Part shown: positions 14,791 to 21,445 of the stretch, piece after piece
Layout: every line of letters starts with the position of its first letter
How positions within the stretch are numbered: position 1 is the first letter of the stretch
Assembly: GCA_902783065.1 (NCBI GenBank)
Contig: CACZPV010000216.1
Location: forward strand, 1-21,445
Length of the DNA stretch: 21,445 nt
Direction of reading: 5' to 3'
DNA from: an uncultured Ruminococcus sp.
Lineage (GTDB): Bacteria > Bacillota > Clostridia > Oscillospirales > Acutalibacteraceae
The notes under the pieces: model-generated
Seen by the model: the letters and a program-made list of their open reading frames with translations, nothing else
The model's database searches: none
Told to the model about the DNA's origin: nothing
Translations under genes and position numbers: made by a program

Positions 14791-16935
14791 TTAGAGATTT
14801 TTCATACTAAGAGAGATACGACCTTTGTCAGCATCAACGGAAATAATACGTACTTTGATAACATCACCAATACCAAGGACATCAGACGGATGCTTAATAC
14901 GCTTTTCGCTGATTTCAGAAATATGCACCAATCCATCCTGATGAACACCAATATCCACAAAGGCGCCGAAATCAATGACATTACGTACAGTACCCATTAT
15001 TTCCATACCCTCTTTCAGATCTTTGATATCAAGTACATCTGTTCTCAGCAGCGGAGGCGGAAGTTCATCACGGGGATCTCTGCCGGGTTTGGTCAGCTCT
15101 TTTATTATATCTTCAAGTGTAGGTACACCCACTCCCATTTGTGCAGCAGCATCCGCAAAACCAATCTCTTTCACTTTTCCTTCCAATCCATCCAGATTGT
15201 TATTTCTGATATCGTCCGGTGTATAACCGCAAAGTTCCAGCAGTTTTTTGGCTGCATCATAGGATTCGGGATGAACCGCTGTATTATCAAGCGGGTTTTT
15301 GCTTTCTGCTACTCTTAAAAATCCTGCACATTGTTCAAAGGCTTTTGGTCCGAGTTTAGATACCTTTTTAAGCTCCGCACGGGACTTGAAAGAACCGTTT
15401 TCCTCACGGTAAGCAACGATATTGCCTGACACCGTTTTGGTAATGCCTGCCACCCTCGCAAGCAATGCAGGAGAAGCAGTATTCAGATCAGCCCCCACCG
15501 TATTTACACAGTCCTCAACTACACCATCCAGTGCTTCGCTTAACCTCTTCTGCGGCATATCATGCTGATACTGACCAACACCAATTGCCTTTGGTTCGAT
15601 TTTAACCAATTCTGCCAGCGGATCCTGCAGACGTCTTGCAATAGACACGGCACTTCGGAGAGTAAGATCCAGATCAGGCATTTCAGCTGCCGCAAGCTTA
15701 GAAGCAGAATAAACAGATGCCCCTGCCTCGCTGACAACCATATATGACACTTTATCGTCTATTTCACCGATACATTCGGCAGTAAACATTTCAGTTTCCT
15801 TAGATGCCGTACCATTGCCTATGGCAATAATGCCTACATGGTACTGATGAATCATTTTTTTCAAAACTGACTTGGATTTTTCAATCTGAGCCTTGCTGTG
15901 AGTAGGATAGATAACAGCAGTATCCAGCACCCTGCCCGTTTCATCCACCACAGCAAGCTTACATCCTGTTCTGTATCCGGGATCAAGTCCAATAGCGGTA
16001 AATCCCTTAACGGGCGGCTGCATCAGAAGATTTCGCAGGTTCAGTGCAAACAGAGCAATTGCCTGTTCATCTGCCTTTTCCGTCAGTTCATTGCGTATTT
16101 CATTTTCAACGGACGGAAAAATCAGACGGGAATATGAATCGGCAATTGCCTCTTTTACTTTTTCAGAAAACTCTCCGTTTCCTGTAATCAATAATCTCTC
16201 AATGATATTCGTGCATTTATCTGCCGGAATATCAATTACAGCTTTGATATATCCTTCTCTTTCGCCACGATTAACAGCAAGCACTCTGTGTCCGGCAATT
16301 TTCGATACCGGTTCACTGTAATCATAATAATTCCGATAAACACTATCCTGATCCGGGTCGCTTGCCTTTGTCCGAAGAAACGCATTCAGACGGATAATAT
16401 TTTTCAGACGTTTTCTGATTTCCGCATTATCGGATATATTTTCAGCAATAATATCCATGGCCCCCTGAACAGCATCCTCAGCCGTTTCAATACCCTTTTC
16501 AGAATCAATATATTTAGCCGCTTCTTCTATGAGATTTCCGTTTCCTTGTGCAAAAATCAGTTCGGCAAGGGGTTCCAGTCCCTTCTCTTTAGCAACGGAA
16601 GCTCTTGTCTTTCTTTTAGGACGGAATGGACGGTAAATATCCTCAATTTCTGTAAGCACCTCAGCTTTTTCGAGAGCAGCGGCAATCTCATCCGTCATTT
16701 TTTCCTGTGATTCAATCAGATTATAAACTTCCTCACGTCTTTTATCCAGTCCACGCAGATACTCCAGACGTTCGCTGACAGAACGAATTGTCTGGTCATC
16801 CAGTGTACCATGCATTTCTTTACGGTATCTGGCGATAAAAGGAATGGTATTTCCCTCATCCAGCAAGTTAATAATATTCTGTGCATATTCGACTTTCATT
16901 GAAAACTCAGCCGCAAGCTTTTCTGCATAATTCAT
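14791..16935 (-). CDS. tex: Tex family RNA-binding transcription accessory protein
   Basis: A 714-residue nucleic-acid-binding protein of the Tex/Spt6 type, implicated in transcription and RNA handling. The N-terminal helical part has the family signature LDEGNTIPFIARYRKE at about 25-40. The YqgF/RNase H-like domain starts near 315 (GLDPGYRTGCKLAVVDETGR), the helix-hairpin-helix part includes VNTVGADLNTASPALLARVAGI and SKLGPKAFEQCAGFLRV, and the last 70 residues are an S1 RNA-binding domain (GTVRNVIDFGAFVDIGVHQDGLVHISEIS). The start at 16935 follows AAGGAAGG; the longer reading from 16980 adds 15 residues absent from the family. Length is normal. Confidence 0.95.
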   Translation of the reverse strand: MNYAEKLAAEFSMKVEYAQNIINLLDEGNTIPFIARYRKEMHGTLDDQTIRSVSERLEYLRGLDKRREEVYNLIESQEKMTDEIAAALEKAEVLTEIEDIYRPFRPKRKTRASVAKEKGLEPLAELIFAQGNGNLIEEAAKYIDSEKGIETAEDAVQGAMDIIAENISDNAEIRKRLKNIIRLNAFLRTKASDPDQDSVYRNYYDYSEPVSKIAGHRVLAVNRGEREGYIKAVIDIPADKCTNIIERLLITGNGEFSEKVKEAIADSYSRLIFPSVENEIRNELTEKADEQAIALFALNLRNLLMQPPVKGFTAIGLDPGYRTGCKLAVVDETGRVLDTAVIYPTHSKAQIEKSKSVLKKMIHQYHVGIIAIGNGTASKETEMFTAECIGEIDDKVSYMVVSEAGASVYSASKLAAAEMPDLDLTLRSAVSIARRLQDPLAELVKIEPKAIGVGQYQHDMPQKRLSEALDGVVEDCVNTVGADLNTASPALLARVAGITKTVSGNIVAYREENGSFKSRAELKKVSKLGPKAFEQCAGFLRVAESKNPLDNTAVHPESYDAAKKLLELCGYTPDDIRNNNLDGLEGKVKEIGFADAAAQMGVGVPTLEDIIKELTKPGRDPRDELPPPLLRTDVLDIKDLKEGMEIMGTVRNVIDFGAFVDIGVHQDGLVHISEISEKRIKHPSDVLGIGDVIKVRIISVDADKGRISLSMKNL

Positions 16936-16983
16936 TTTTTCAATTCCTTCCTTATTTGAAATGTTTAATAAATAAAGCACCGC

Positions 16984-17012
16984 ATTAAAACTACACTCTT
17001 ATTGATCATCAA
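16984..17012 (-). promoter_or_regulatory. Candidate tex promoter
   Basis: On the minus strand TTGATG (17007-17012), a 17-bp spacer, and TTTAAT (16984-16989), five of six matches to the -10 consensus. It would give a leader of about 40 nt before tex and would serve tex and the HAD gene. Confidence 0.5.
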
Positions 17013-17017
17013 CACAT

Positions 17018-17033
17018 AGTTTCACGGATTCAG
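17018..17033. repeat. Dispersed 16-bp repeat, copy 2
   Basis: Exact second copy of AGTTTCACGGATTCAG (first at 13322), here between the unknown membrane protein and the tex promoter. Confidence 0.55.
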
Positions 17034-17055
17034 ATTTTATTTTTCGTACACCAGA

Positions 17056-17802
17056 TCAATAGGTGAACGGAAATGTTTCTTCTCTGCCGGCAGAAGTGAC
17101 AGACAGAAGATATTCATTGTTACTGCTTTCCTTTGGAATAATCTTGTAACTGCCATATCTGGAAGTGACTTTTTTTACAGCAAAAACACCATATCTGGCA
17201 TACACGTCAAGGTAGCGCAGAACAGGTCGTTTTTCCGGTGCCGGGGACATAATCGTACTATTTGCATATTCTACCGCAACAATTTCCTGTGAAGGACGTA
17301 TTGTTTCTGTGCCTTCCCGTTCGCTGTATGTCTGTATACTATATACGTGGTATGAGGGCATAAAAATCTCATAGACAGAAAGAACCATGACCATTGCTCC
17401 TGCAACTGACAATACGGCGATCCATGTGCGATTTTTCTTTTTCACTCCGTACTTTCCGGCGGCTTTATCACTTTTTATCATACCGATAAGCATTAAAACA
17501 ATCGGAAATATTACAATAAGATTCAGATAATTGGTGATCAGAACCTCTCCGACGATTATCTCAGTTTTAAGCAGATTTTTTGCAGCAAAAAACAAAAGGT
17601 ACAATACCGTCAGCCACATACCTATGTCATAAATTCTTTTTCCGGATTTATACTGTTTGTCATTTTTCAGATCTGCGTTTTTATCACTGCTGTCTTTTCC
17701 TTCTGTTATACAGCTGTCTTTTTCACTTGTAATAATATTATCTTTTTCAGGCTCATGTTTTTCATGATTATCTGCCGGGAATGTGATTTCTTCTGATTTC
17801 AT
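17056..17802 (-). CDS. Membrane protein of unknown function
   Basis: A 248-residue protein I cannot assign. The start at 17802 follows GAAGGAGG with 7-8 nt spacing; a longer reading from 17820 would begin inside the ribosome site. Residues 1-58 are hydrophilic, rich in Lys, Glu and Asp, and probably disordered in the cytoplasm. Three hydrophobic segments follow at about 61-78, 89-108 and 127-148 by eye, then an extracytoplasmic C-terminal domain of about 95 residues with many Tyr, Ser and Arg. The topology places the C-terminal domain outside. The gene carries the conserved leader element (17835-18020), the only clue to its regulation. It lies 254 bp after the DUF1624 gene on the same strand. 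Confidence 0.75.
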   Translation of the reverse strand: MKSEEITFPADNHEKHEPEKDNIITSEKDSCITEGKDSSDKNADLKNDKQYKSGKRIYDIGMWLTVLYLLFFAAKNLLKTEIIVGEVLITNYLNLIVIFPIVLMLIGMIKSDKAAGKYGVKKKNRTWIAVLSVAGAMVMVLSVYEIFMPSYHVYSIQTYSEREGTETIRPSQEIVAVEYANSTIMSPAPEKRPVLRYLDVYARYGVFAVKKVTSRYGSYKIIPKESSNNEYLLSVTSAGREETFPFTY

Positions 17803-17834
17803 TTTTTTATCCTCCTTCATTTTATTTGCAGACG

Positions 17835-18020
17835 TTAGTCGCCTGTAAAATTCTGAAATTCATTTACCAATGCGGTTTTTAATAACATGTGTTTTACAAT
17901 TCTTATCCGCTGTAATCTGTCATTTTGTTCGCTTAGAGAGCAGAAAACGACTACTTTTTGACTTTCGGACGAGGTTTGTGCCGCCGCAGGCGGCACAAAC
18001 CCTCACCTTTTTATAATCGG
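17835..18020 (-). promoter_or_regulatory. Conserved structured leader, copy C
   Basis: Reading on the minus strand, this leader aligns with copy A (2605-2770) from CCGATTATAAAAAGG to GACTAA. Identical blocks include GTTTGTGCCGCC, GTCAAAAAGTAGT (17950-17962) and GATTACAGCGGA (17906-17917), in the same order. TGTAAAA (plus-strand 17892-17898) pairs with TTTTACA (17844-17850); the outer 5' strand is degraded to TATAAAA and pairs over only about five bases. It differs from A mainly by an extra arm that completes a 13-bp hairpin. It ends 32 nt before the start codon. Confidence 0.6.
17973..18001 (-). repeat. 13-bp perfect hairpin inside leader copy C
   Basis: GGTTTGTGCCGCC and its exact complement GGCGGCACAAACC flank a 3-nt loop. 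Leader A has only the left arm, where GGCGG/CCGCC forms a much shorter hairpin, so copy C has gained, or copy A lost, the second arm. Confidence 0.75.
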
Positions 18021-18074
18021 TTGTTTATTTGCTGACATCATTTTTTCACTCGACATCAAAAATGACTAATTCTA

Positions 18075-18866
18075 TCAGTGTGCGGTCATCGATAATATAA
18101 GCTGAACCGCATAGCATAAGCCAAAAATAACCGGTTGATGCGCGAGATAGATAAGCAGAGTATGTCTGCCGATAAATGCAATTGGTTTCACATGGCTTTT
18201 ATATGTGAACTTCGGCAATTTTTTTTGTACTGCCAATCTGCCGAAAAAACAACCGGCAAAAAACAGAAACATCCATGGCAGTAAAGGATAAAAATCGCCG
18301 GATGTAAAACCGTTTCTGATAAATCCCAGCGGATAAAGAAAATCTGTCTGATACCATTCTATCGGAAGATCCATTTCCCATAAATAAGGAATACCGAGCT
18401 TTCCTTCTGTTACGGTATAAGTCAGTGTAAAGAAAATGACATTCAATACTATTCCTATCAACAGAGGGATCACTTTCAGAATTCTGGACAGAAGTCCGTA
18501 AAGCATCATACAGATCGCCAACATATGCAATATTCCAAATCGGATCGCATCCTGATTTCCCACTGCCAAAAAACTCACAATCGACACACCATAAGCAATA
18601 AACAGCAATCTTGCACCTCTGTCAATATTTGAATGACTCAGATTAGATGCAATACCGGATATAAACACAAACAAACCTGCAAAATACGGTACAGCCGGAT
18701 AACAGAACCGCACCAGATCCATACCCCATTCCCATTGAAAGAAATAGCCTATTGTAAAGAAAGCATGAAAAATCACCATGAAGATTATAGCAAATCCTCT
18801 GATTTCATCAAGCAAATGGATTCTGCCCTTCGGCAATGTTTTCTGCTCTTTGGCAGCTTCAGACAT
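18075..18866 (-). CDS. DUF1624/HGSNAT-like membrane acyltransferase
   Basis: A 263-residue polytopic protein of the heparan-alpha-glucosaminide N-acetyltransferase (DUF1624) type, a transmembrane acyl-transfer fold. The family block RIHLLDEIRGFAIIFMVIFHAFF (residues 15-37) has the conserved Arg15, Asp20, Arg23-Gly24 and the presumed catalytic His34; AGLFVFISGIASNLS follows, and GILHML lies near 111. About seven or eight hydrophobic helices are visible and the last segment HTLLIYLAHQPVIFGLCY is typical. The start at 18866 follows AAGGAGG with 8-nt spacing; a reading from 18902 would include that site. The substrate is unknown; by analogy it may acetylate a cell-wall or surface sugar. Confidence 0.83.
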   Translation of the reverse strand: MSEAAKEQKTLPKGRIHLLDEIRGFAIIFMVIFHAFFTIGYFFQWEWGMDLVRFCYPAVPYFAGLFVFISGIASNLSHSNIDRGARLLFIAYGVSIVSFLAVGNQDAIRFGILHMLAICMMLYGLLSRILKVIPLLIGIVLNVIFFTLTYTVTEGKLGIPYLWEMDLPIEWYQTDFLYPLGFIRNGFTSGDFYPLLPWMFLFFAGCFFGRLAVQKKLPKFTYKSHVKPIAFIGRHTLLIYLAHQPVIFGLCYAVQLILSMTAH

Positions 18867-18930
18867 ATTTGGCTCCTCCTTACTAAAATATAACGGTCCC
18901 ATAATGTTTCCGCCTTCCGAAAATCAAATT

Positions 18931-18958
18931 TTGTTATCTGAACTTCCCGCAGTATAAT
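18931..18958 (+). promoter_or_regulatory. Candidate promoter for the thioesterase gene
   Basis: TTGTTA (18931-18936), a 16-bp spacer, and a perfect TATAAT (18953-18958). The leader would be about 130 nt. A second AT-rich -10-like TATAAT at 19032-19037 has no good -35. Confidence 0.45.
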
Positions 18959-19093
18959 ACGCTAAGTTCAAACTGCACAGGATTTCAACAAATTTTATAG
19001 TCAACGACTATTAAAAAACATTAATTTATGATATAATAAATTATATCAGCAATTGGTATTTTTATCAAGAAAAAAGAAAGAGGTTTTGAAAAA

Positions 19094-19492
19094 ATGAGTG
19101 AATTAACAATTGGAATGACCAATGAAATACAATCAAAAACCGATGAAGAAATGTTAGCTGTAAACGTTGGAAGCGGAACGCTGAAAGTTCTTGCAACTCC
19201 GGCTGTAGCAGCACTGATGGAAAAAGCTGCCTGTGAGATGGTACAGCCTTATCTCGGAGAGGGAATTACTACAGTAGGAACAATGATTTCTCTTGATCAC
19301 ATCAGTGCCACTCCCGGCGGTGCTGATATCAGGGCGGTTGCCATACTGACCGATGCAGCTGACAGAAAGTATACCTTTGAACTGGAGGCTTATGACAATG
19401 CCGGACTGATTGCTAAAGGAAAGCATGAACGCTTTGCAGTTAAGATCGATCGGTTTATGGAAAAAACGCAAAAAAAGATCTCACAGGCTTAA
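19094..19492 (+). CDS. Hotdog-fold thioesterase, FlK (fluoroacetyl-CoA thioesterase) family
   Basis: A complete 132-residue single-domain thioesterase that hydrolyses a small acyl-CoA. The family block GSGTLKVLATPAVAALMEKAA (26-46) carries Thr35 and Glu43, and VGTMISLDHISATPGG (61-76) carries His69. Their spacing (8 and 26 residues) equals that of the FlK catalytic Thr42, Glu50 and His76 as I remember them. Fluoroacetate resistance itself is not implied: many gut Firmicutes have such proteins, with unknown acyl-CoA substrates. The start follows AAAGAAAGAGG. The gene stands alone, divergent from the DUF1624 gene and convergent with prs, ending before a long palindrome. Confidence 0.9.
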   Translation: MSELTIGMTNEIQSKTDEEMLAVNVGSGTLKVLATPAVAALMEKAACEMVQPYLGEGITTVGTMISLDHISATPGGADIRAVAILTDAADRKYTFELEAYDNAGLIAKGKHERFAVKIDRFMEKTQKKISQA

Positions 19493-19597
19493 TCTTATCC
19501 GGACTGCGGGTGTGTGGCATGAATGACGGAAACTTGGCGAAGCTTAAACGAGCGGCTACTGCATTTTATCAGCGTAACACGGTCGGAAGTTTTGTAG

Positions 19598-19650
19598 TGT
19601 AATTTAAATGGGCTGCCGCACTTTCAATGCGGCAGCCCATTTAAATTACA
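19598..19650. terminator. Bidirectional terminator between thioesterase gene and prs
   Basis: A 23-bp perfect stem around a 7-nt loop (CTTTCAA). The core GGGCTGCCGCA/TGCGGCAGCCC is extended by A/T pairs (ATTTAAAT-type), so both strands end the stem in a mostly A/T flank. Its place between two convergent genes fits shared termination. Confidence 0.85.
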
Positions 19651-19693
19651 AAATTCATTCGAAAGTTTTATTAAAATGCCTTATTACTCCGAA

Positions 19694-20653
19694 TTATACC
19701 GAAATCGTTGATACAGGCTTATCCTCATAAATTCTCTCAATCGCTTCGGCAAATACCGGAGCAACAGGAAGTGTTGTGAACTTATCAAGATACTTGTCTT
19801 CAGGAACTGCGATGGTATCCAGAAGTACAACTTCCTTCAGTACACTGCTCTGAATCCTGTCGATAGCCGGACCGGAAAGAACAGCATGCGTAGCACCAGC
19901 ATAAACCTCAGTTGCACCGCCTCTTTCAATACAAGCTTGTGCAGCATTGCACAGCGTACCGGCTGTATCAATCATATCATCAACCAGAATAACCTTCTTA
20001 TCCTTTACGTCTCCGATAATGCTCATAACTTCACAAACATTAGCCTTCGGACGGCGCTTATCAATAATCGCAATAGTGCATCCCAGTCTTGTAGCAAAGT
20101 TTCTTGCTCTTGTTACGGATCCAAGATCAGGTGAAACAACAACATAATCATCAGGATTGTCGCCAATCTTCTTTTTAAAGTAATTGGCAAGAATCGGCGC
20201 ACCTACAAGATGATCTACAGGAATATTGAAAAATCCCTGAATCTGTGCAGCGTGAAGATCCATTGTCAATACTCTGTCCGCACCTGCACTTGTGATAAGA
20301 TCAGCAACCAATTTCGCCGAAATCGGATCACGTGCTTTTGCCTTTCTGTCCTGACGTGCATAGCCAAAATAAGGAATAACAGCTGTGATTCTGGCAGCGG
20401 AAGCTCGCTTCATTGCATCAATCATAATCAGAAGTTCCATAATATTGTCATTTACAGGAGCGCAGGTAGACTGCACAATAAAGCACTCCGAACCTCTTAC
20501 GGATTCATGAAGTGATACTGCGATTTCGCCGTCACTGAAACACGTAACCTCCGATTTACCGACAGGTATTCCAAGTGAATCAGCGATCTGCTTAGCGACT
20601 GACTTATTGGAATTGCAGGTAAAGATCTTGATATCCTTGCCGTGAAAATTCAT
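19694..20653 (-). CDS. prs: Ribose-phosphate pyrophosphokinase
   Basis: A 319-residue class I PRPP synthetase making 5-phosphoribosyl diphosphate from ribose 5-phosphate and ATP for purines, pyrimidines, His, Trp and NAD. CFSDGEIAV at 38-46, the ATP and flexible-loop region IPYFGYARQDRKAKAR at 93-108, VLTMDLHAAQIQGFF at 128-142, DKRRPK at 198-203, and the PRPP-binding loop VILVDDMIDTAGTLC at 221-235 are all present, with normal length. The start lies about 10 nt after GGGGGAA. It is an isolated gene with its own promoter. In-window consumers of PRPP are limited to nadC. Confidence 0.97.
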   Translation of the reverse strand: MNFHGKDIKIFTCNSNKSVAKQIADSLGIPVGKSEVTCFSDGEIAVSLHESVRGSECFIVQSTCAPVNDNIMELLIMIDAMKRASAARITAVIPYFGYARQDRKAKARDPISAKLVADLITSAGADRVLTMDLHAAQIQGFFNIPVDHLVGAPILANYFKKKIGDNPDDYVVVSPDLGSVTRARNFATRLGCTIAIIDKRRPKANVCEVMSIIGDVKDKKVILVDDMIDTAGTLCNAAQACIERGGATEVYAGATHAVLSGPAIDRIQSSVLKEVVLLDTIAVPEDKYLDKFTTLPVAPVFAEAIERIYEDKPVSTISV

Positions 20654-20722
20654 TTGACATTTCCCCCAATATTTAATTTCTCTGCTTTAATGTCCGTAAC
20701 AACGAACCTTCTTTCATATATT

Positions 20723-20751
20723 ATTTTAATACGTAAAAGAAAAAAAATCAA
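20723..20751 (-). promoter_or_regulatory. Promoter of prs
   Basis: On the minus strand TTGATT (20746-20751), a 17-bp spacer, and TAAAAT (20723-20728). The leader would be about 60 nt. I see no PurR-type box. The stretch 20752-20924 between the prs and serC promoters is AT-rich with no other feature. Confidence 0.6.
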
Positions 20752-20924
20752 GGTTTTATCAAATAATCACACTTTTTAAGGCATTTTTGGATTATTGATG
20801 CAATACTTTTTAAATTTGAGAAATTTATAATTTATTATGCACAAAATGTCGGGACCATTCATTATAATACAAATACAAGAAACAGATTAAAACAGATTTT
20901 TTCAAGAAATTTTATGCATTATAA

Positions 20925-20953
20925 TTGACTTATAGCGTATTTTGAATTATAAT
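20925..20953 (+). promoter_or_regulatory. Strong sigma-A type promoter of serC
   Basis: TTGACT (20925-20930), a 17-bp spacer, and a perfect TATAAT (20948-20953). It is the closest to consensus in the window and sets the transcript start near 20960, leaving about 250 nt of leader before serC. Confidence 0.8.
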
Positions 20954-20971
20954 TATAGGGTATCATTAATT

Positions 20972-21039
20972 GGCGGGAGGTTTTCCGCCGTGCAAACATA
21001 CAGCCGGCTCATGAATTAATCCGGTTGGACTGATACATG
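20972..21039 (+). promoter_or_regulatory. 5' hairpins of the serC leader
   Basis: GGCGG (20972-20976) pairs with CCGCC (20985-20989), and AGCCGG (21002-21007) with CCGGTT (21021-21026, one G-U), with TCATG/CATGA (21009-21013 with 21035-21039) as an alternative. No T-box consensus and no intrinsic terminator is found. These hairpins are specific to this copy; the conserved element starts after them. Confidence 0.4.
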
Positions 21040-21045
21040 AAAATT

Positions 21046-21180
21046 TAGCCAATTGTAAAATGGCGGAAGAACACTTTGCCAAAACTCTGAATCCTTGAAA
21101 ACGGAGAAAACTGTAAAAAATTACTCTTTAAAACCGCATAAATAAAAGGCTTTTTGTTTTTGAGTTTTACAATTGTCTAA
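21046..21180 (+). promoter_or_regulatory. Conserved structured leader, copy B (upstream of serC)
   Basis: A shorter relative of leaders A and C. TAGCCAATTGTAAAATGGCGGA here matches copy A at 2602-2623 with two changes; CGGAGAAAA, AAAACCG-AT and TTTTACAAT followed by CTAA recur in order. The closing helix is the best of the three: CAATTGTAAAA (21050-21060) with TTTTACAATTG (21165-21175), 11 bp without mismatch. TGTAAAA at 21112-21118 can take the same 3' strand. It ends 28 nt before the start codon. Confidence 0.6.
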
Positions 21181-21208
21181 TATAAAAATTATTATGGAGG
21201 CAATAAAA

Positions 21209-21445
21209 ATGAAAAGGGTTTACAATTTTTCGGCAGGTCCTTCTATGCTGCCGCAGTCAGTTCTTGAAAAAGCAGCGGCTGAGATGCTCGATTATGAAGG
21301 CAGCGGTCAGTCCGTAATGGAGATGTCACACCGTTCCAAAATTTATGGTACTATTATTGAGGGTGCAGAAGCTCTCCTCAGGGAAGTTATGAATATACCT
21401 GATAACTATAAGGTTCTTTTCCTTCAGGGCGGCGCTTCAACACAG
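21209..21445 (+). CDS. serC: Phosphoserine aminotransferase (3' end outside window)
   Basis: The first 79 residues of a PLP enzyme that converts 3-phosphohydroxypyruvate and glutamate to phosphoserine in serine synthesis. The start MKRVYNFSAGPSMLP follows a strong ATGGAGG site. The N-terminal family signature FSAGPSMLPQSVLEKAA, then GQSVMEMSHRSKIYGTIIEGAEALLREVMNIPDNYKVLFLQGGAST, identifies SerC clearly. The catalytic lysine lies beyond the window edge. A consensus promoter and an unusually long structured leader precede it, suggesting control at the RNA level; whether serA follows cannot be seen. Confidence 0.95.
   Translation, partial: MKRVYNFSAGPSMLPQSVLEKAAAEMLDYEGSGQSVMEMSHRSKIYGTIIEGAEALLREVMNIPDNYKVLFLQGGASTQ

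Noticed and set aside
20960..21208. T-box leader for serC
   Set aside because: There is no T-box consensus (such as GGGTGG with CGCG), no AGTA specifier-loop context, and no terminator/antiterminator pair.

Overview
The window looks like chromosome from a moderately AT-rich Gram-positive gut Clostridium-class bacterium, most probably Oscillospiraceae (Ruminococcus-like). The grounds are strong AGGAGG-type ribosome sites, a TTG start after AAAGGAGG at 4237, a KK-type lipoprotein signal, a Ser/Glu-rich lipoprotein linker, a DUF6512-type membrane protein, and housekeeping genes of Firmicutes type. I see no rRNA, tRNA, CRISPR, transposase or phage gene. Genus-level placement is inference.

Layout, left to right. 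(1) 2-2330: the 3' part of an FtsX/MacB-type ABC permease and its ATPase, closed by two hairpin terminators. (2) 2331-5655: a long leader, then an MBOAT O-acyltransferase and a DHHW/AlgX-like partner, a cell-surface acylation pair. (3) 5787-6632: a Ser/Glu-rich lipoprotein. (4) 6633-7043: a 411-bp gap filled by nested inverted repeats, then a good promoter for nadB-nadC, followed by an FkbM methyltransferase. (5) 10596-13124, minus strand: a copper P-type ATPase with a CopZ-like domain fused at its C terminus, flanked by palindromic and dispersed repeats. (6) 13444-13965: a DUF6512-type membrane protein. (7) 14069-18866, minus strand: HAD phosphatase, Tex, an unknown membrane protein, and a DUF1624-type acyltransferase. 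(8) 19094-19492: a FlK-type hotdog thioesterase, convergent with prs (minus strand) across a very long perfect palindrome. (9) From 20925: a consensus promoter, a long structured leader, and the start of serC.

The most interesting signal is a family of related untranslated leaders. Three copies lie before unrelated genes: 2605-2770 (MBOAT), 17835-18020 minus (unknown membrane protein) and 21046-21180 (serC). All have the orientation of their gene and end 26-32 nt before its start codon. A more diverged fourth copy may precede the lipoprotein at 5685-5785. Each of the three contains a 3' TTTTACA strand that can pair with a conserved middle TGTAAA(A) strand. In two copies it can instead pair with a perfect 9-11 bp 5' strand. 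I do not recognise a known riboswitch class; this could be a structured cis-regulatory RNA family or a dispersed repeat recruited as a 5' UTR.

Metabolic links: PRPP made by Prs is the co-substrate of NadC, and NadB plus NadC are two of the three de novo NAD steps (nadA is not in the window). The MBOAT/DHHW pair, the DUF1624 protein and perhaps FkbM point to modification of surface polymers.
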